Below, piece after piece: positions 4,066-6,377 of a stretch of 6,377 bases of DNA. The position numbers were made by a program, and so were the translations under genes. Position 1 is the stretch's first letter, and every line of letters starts with the position of its first letter. This DNA comes from Candidatus Sulfotelmatobacter sp. (GTDB taxonomy: Bacteria > Acidobacteriota > Terriglobia > Terriglobales > Acidobacteriaceae), in assembly GCA_030037515.1 (NCBI GenBank), contig JASHRE010000530.1:1-6377 (forward strand), given 5' to 3'. The notes beneath the pieces are model-generated. The model was not told the DNA's origin and did not search any database. It saw only the letters and a list, made by a program, of their open reading frames with translations.

Positions 4066-6033
4066 TCACGGTTGCTGGTGAATTCTTGCCGCCCAGCCCC
4101 CGCCAGTGGCGAGCCGAAGCGTGAGCTTTGTCGTTCGATCCACCGGGATGGTCGTTTTCTTGTAGTCGCCGGCGTCGCGATCGGCATTCATCCCATCTTC
4201 GTAGCTTTCCATGGTGAAGTTTCCATCCGGCAAGAAAGACAGCTCGATGGGCAGATCCCGCGCAGTCCAGTTCGTCATCGCCCCCACGTACCACTCCCGG
4301 CCATTGCGCCGAGCAACGACGACATATTCGCCGAGGCGGGCATCGAGGACTCTGGTGTCGTCCCATACCGTGGGAACAGGCCCGAGAAAGTCCATAATCT
4401 TGGGCTCTCGCATGTAGCTGGTCGGGCTGTCGGCTAACATCTGCAGGGGACTTTCGAAGACCACGTACATCGCGAGCTGCTGGCAGCGCGTTCCCAGCGC
4501 CATGGGCTGACTAAAAATGGGAGCGAAAGTTTTCTGAGTTGCGTTGCGCATCGCTCCGGGTGTGTAGTCCATGGGACCAAGAAACATTCGTGTGAACGGC
4601 AGGGTTACGTTGTGCTGCGGTTCCGAGTCGGCGCTCCACTTGCTCCACTCCATTCCGCGCACTCCTTCGGCGCTGATCAGGTTCGGCCAGGTGCGAGTCA
4701 TACTCGCCGGTTTCTGATCACCGTGAAAATCGACCAGCATTTTGCGCTTGGCCGCCTCGCGACTCACTTTGTAGTAATAGTCGATAAGGAGTTGATCGCT
4801 GCGCTGCATGAAATCGACTTTGATTCCCTTGATCCCCCATTTCTCGAACTGATCGAGAGCAGGAACGAGCTGATCGTCCAATGTTTTCCACACAACCCAG
4901 AGGATGATGCCGACGTTGTTTTGCCGGGCATAGGCCGTAAGTTCCTCCATGTCGATTTGTGGAACGACCTCGAGAAGGTTTCCCAGCTTGTACCAACCTT
5001 CGTCGAGAATGACGTAAGGGATGCCGTATTTTGCGGCAAAGTCGATGTAGTATTTGTAAGTTGCGGTATTGATCCCCGCTTTGAAATCGACTCCAGAAAT
5101 ATTGTTGGCATTCCACCAATCCCACGCCACCTTGCCAGGTTTGATCCACGAAGTGTCCTGAAGCTGAGAGGGCTTCTCCAGCAGATAGACGATTTCATTG
5201 GTGATCAGGCCGCCGTCGGTCTGGGCGATGCCAATCACTCGCCAGGGAAAGGTGAGCGTGCCGGAGGTCGTGGCGATATAGTCGGCACTCTCGACCACTT
5301 TGTAATCACGGTCTCTGCTCAAACTTTCCTTGAGCGGATAAGGAGGGAAGGTTGCCGCCAGTCCGTTTCCGCCGCTGCCGCGCAGCCAGAGCCCGGGATA
5401 ATCCTCGACGTCGGATTCTGCGATGGCGACCTTTGCACCTTCCCCCACGTCGACCACAGCCGGCAGCGTCGCAAGGAAAGCAGGGGCGATCTCACTCAGC
5501 TTCTGCGGAAGGTACCTGCGTTCGTTGTGCGAAAAGAAACTGTCTTCCTGCGGATAATAGACCGTGAAATTCGCGGGGAAGTTGAAATTTGATTCTTCCC
5601 CGTAAACTTTTACCTTGGGCTGCGGGAGCGAGGTTTCAAAGCGATAGGCTGCGCCCTCATCGTAAGCCCGGAAGACCACGGCATATCCCTCTTTCATGTT
5701 CAGCCGCAGTTCGTTGTAATGATCGCGAATCCTGGCGAACTTCTGCCGAACCACCGGCTCGACCATTTGGTCGCAGGTACGCGTTCCGGCGTCGACGATC
5801 TTCGGTTCGATACCGAGTTGTCGGTGCTCCACATCGAGGGAGAGCGTGGAGCTGTCGAGAATCAGGCGGCCTTGCAGCAAAACGTCGTAGCGAAGTTGGC
5901 CTGCCGTGCGAATCCTGATTTCGATTTTGCCGTCGGGCGATCGTAGATCATAGCTGGACTGCGCCCCCGCGTGTTCCGACGGGATTGCAACCCATGCGGC
6001 GACCAGCAGAAGAATCGAGGGCAAGGGCCTCAT
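4066..6033 (-). CDS. Secreted GH97 alpha-glycosidase (alpha-galactosidase-like)
   Basis: A full-length 655-residue glycoside hydrolase family 97 enzyme, the family of Bacteroides SusB and the alpha-galactosidase BT1871. The signal peptide runs from MRPLPSILLLVAAWV to AGA at residues 22-24, then QSSYDLRSPDGKIEI begins the N-terminal beta-sandwich. The (beta/alpha)8 core includes PGKVAWDWWNANNI (about 299-312), YVILDEGWYKLGN (340-352) and GIILWVVWKTLDD (375-387). GIKGIKVDFMQRSDQ supplies D407, then EGVRGMEWSKW has E456 and E462. D407 and E462 are 55 residues apart, the spacing I recall for the nucleophile and acid/base of the retaining enzyme BT1871 (D415/E470). Inverting SusB lacks this Asp, so an anomer-retaining alpha-galactosidase-like activity is favoured; GH97 enzymes need Ca2+. 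A C-terminal beta-domain follows. I chose ATG 6033 because it starts the signal peptide; a GTG at 6168 and an ATG further in are in frame but would bury it. The ribosome-binding site is modest (GGAAGG/AGG). Likely periplasmic or secreted. Confidence 0.93.
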   Translation of the reverse strand: MRPLPSILLLVAAWVAIPSEHAGAQSSYDLRSPDGKIEIRIRTAGQLRYDVLLQGRLILDSSTLSLDVEHRQLGIEPKIVDAGTRTCDQMVEPVVRQKFARIRDHYNELRLNMKEGYAVVFRAYDEGAAYRFETSLPQPKVKVYGEESNFNFPANFTVYYPQEDSFFSHNERRYLPQKLSEIAPAFLATLPAVVDVGEGAKVAIAESDVEDYPGLWLRGSGGNGLAATFPPYPLKESLSRDRDYKVVESADYIATTSGTLTFPWRVIGIAQTDGGLITNEIVYLLEKPSQLQDTSWIKPGKVAWDWWNANNISGVDFKAGINTATYKYYIDFAAKYGIPYVILDEGWYKLGNLLEVVPQIDMEELTAYARQNNVGIILWVVWKTLDDQLVPALDQFEKWGIKGIKVDFMQRSDQLLIDYYYKVSREAAKRKMLVDFHGDQKPASMTRTWPNLISAEGVRGMEWSKWSADSEPQHNVTLPFTRMFLGPMDYTPGAMRNATQKTFAPIFSQPMALGTRCQQLAMYVVFESPLQMLADSPTSYMREPKIMDFLGPVPTVWDDTRVLDARLGEYVVVARRNGREWYVGAMTNWTARDLPIELSFLPDGNFTMESYEDGMNADRDAGDYKKTTIPVDRTTKLTLRLATGGGWAARIHQQP

Positions 6034-6168
6034 CAACCTAACCTTCCGATTTGTCGAATCCGTCGCGCGATGGTGTGCGAAGTTGTTTGATTCCAAAATC
6101 TCCTTCAACCCGAGAAACAAGAGCAGGCCGGCGATGTTGCCCATTCGGGTCCCTATTTTACGCCTCAC
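6034..6168. other. Spacer between aminotransferase-domain gene and GH97 gene
   Basis: These 135 bases separate the stop of the edge gene from the GH97 start, both read leftward. The GH97 frame stays open through the whole spacer, but the extra residues (MGNIAGLLLFLGLKEILESN and on) have no family support. A TAAAAT lies near 6155 on the minus strand without a matching -35. I see no terminator hairpin, so read-through from the upstream gene into GH97 is possible. Confidence 0.4.
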
Positions 6169-6377
6169 TCAATGGGACTCGAGTGGCGGCGAAGGTCCGC
6201 GAGTTTGCAAAGACGGGCGCACTAATCCCTCCAGCTTGTGCACCGCGGCAGGTATTTGCTGTACTGCTGTGCTCCCGAATCCCAAAATGAACCCCTGCTG
6301 CGGTTTTCCTATATAGAAGGAAGACAGAGGCACCAGCCAAAGGTTCTCCCGTGCGCCGCGTGCGCTGACCTCCCGAT
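6169..6377 (-). CDS. C-terminus of class I/II aminotransferase-fold protein, likely MocR/GntR regulator (partial)
   Basis: Reading leftward from the right edge, a frame without an internal start in the window gives 68 residues ending at TGA (6171 to 6169). It begins REVSARGARENLWLVPLSSF, continues YIGKPQQGFILGFGSTAVQQ and IPAAVHKLEGLVR, and ends with a polar tail. This is the small C-terminal subdomain of PLP-dependent class I/II aminotransferases: an 'xxARxxGvxlxPlSxfy' strand, then 'GlxLGFgsxxxxqIxxavxxLxxlv'. The spacing and the LGF(G/A) step are those seen in MocR/PdxR-type regulators, which fuse a GntR winged helix to this fold, but a plain aminotransferase cannot be excluded because the DNA-binding and lysine-bearing parts lie outside the window. 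It lies directly upstream of the GH97 gene on the same strand. Confidence 0.65.
   Translation of the reverse strand, partial: REVSARGARENLWLVPLSSFYIGKPQQGFILGFGSTAVQQIPAAVHKLEGLVRPSLQTRGPSPPLESH

Noticed and set aside
4612..5592. 326-codon open frame on the plus strand inside the GH97 gene
   Set aside because: It is antisense to a complete, motif-rich glycosidase; the long open frame follows from the codon bias of the real gene and its translation has no domain.
6158..6340. 60-codon minus-strand open frame at the right edge
   Set aside because: It overlaps, in another frame, the segment that clearly reads as an aminotransferase-fold C-terminus, and its own translation has no recognisable features.

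Overview
The window is moderately GC-rich bacterial chromosome. Several proteins resemble families common in soil Acidobacteriota: an RRSTR-type PilZ protein, a secreted 'HETQAD' cupin, TIG/IPT-like repeat remnants and a secreted GH97 glycosidase. The taxonomic call is inference from protein style; there is no rRNA or marker gene here.

Left part (1-1518, all +): the C-terminal end of an HExxHH zinc-metallopeptidase-like protein, a small ORF overlapping its stop by ATGA, a DUF5519 'luciferase domain' protein preceded by a hairpin over its ribosome-binding region, a 26-codon leader-type ORF, and a DUF2267 protein. The short gaps and shared strand suggest one loose transcription unit of poorly characterised genes.

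Middle part (1519-3080): a PilZ-domain gene on the minus strand converges with the DUF2267 gene. Then about 580 bases hold no convincing gene. Next is a 53-residue Flp/type IVb pilin gene on the minus strand, with its own candidate promoter, so one pilus-type subunit gene and one possible c-di-GMP effector lie close together. No other tad/pilus gene is in the window. The region upstream of the pilin is rich in short palindromes and contains a plausible divergent promoter.

Right part (3081-6377): a decayed TIG/IPT-like (immunoglobulin-fold) domain with one apparent frameshift and one in-frame stop, a secreted single-domain cupin (+), a complete secreted GH97 alpha-glycosidase (-) convergent with it, and at the right edge the C-terminus of a class I/II aminotransferase-fold protein, probably a MocR/GntR-type regulator (-), just upstream of the GH97 gene. 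The GH97 enzyme keeps the Asp of the retaining (alpha-galactosidase-like) branch. I see no CRISPR array, tRNA, rRNA, transposase or phage gene. The most useful results are two genes that are easy to miss (the small pilin and the edge-truncated aminotransferase domain), the pseudogene diagnosis, and the palindrome-rich divergent regulatory region.
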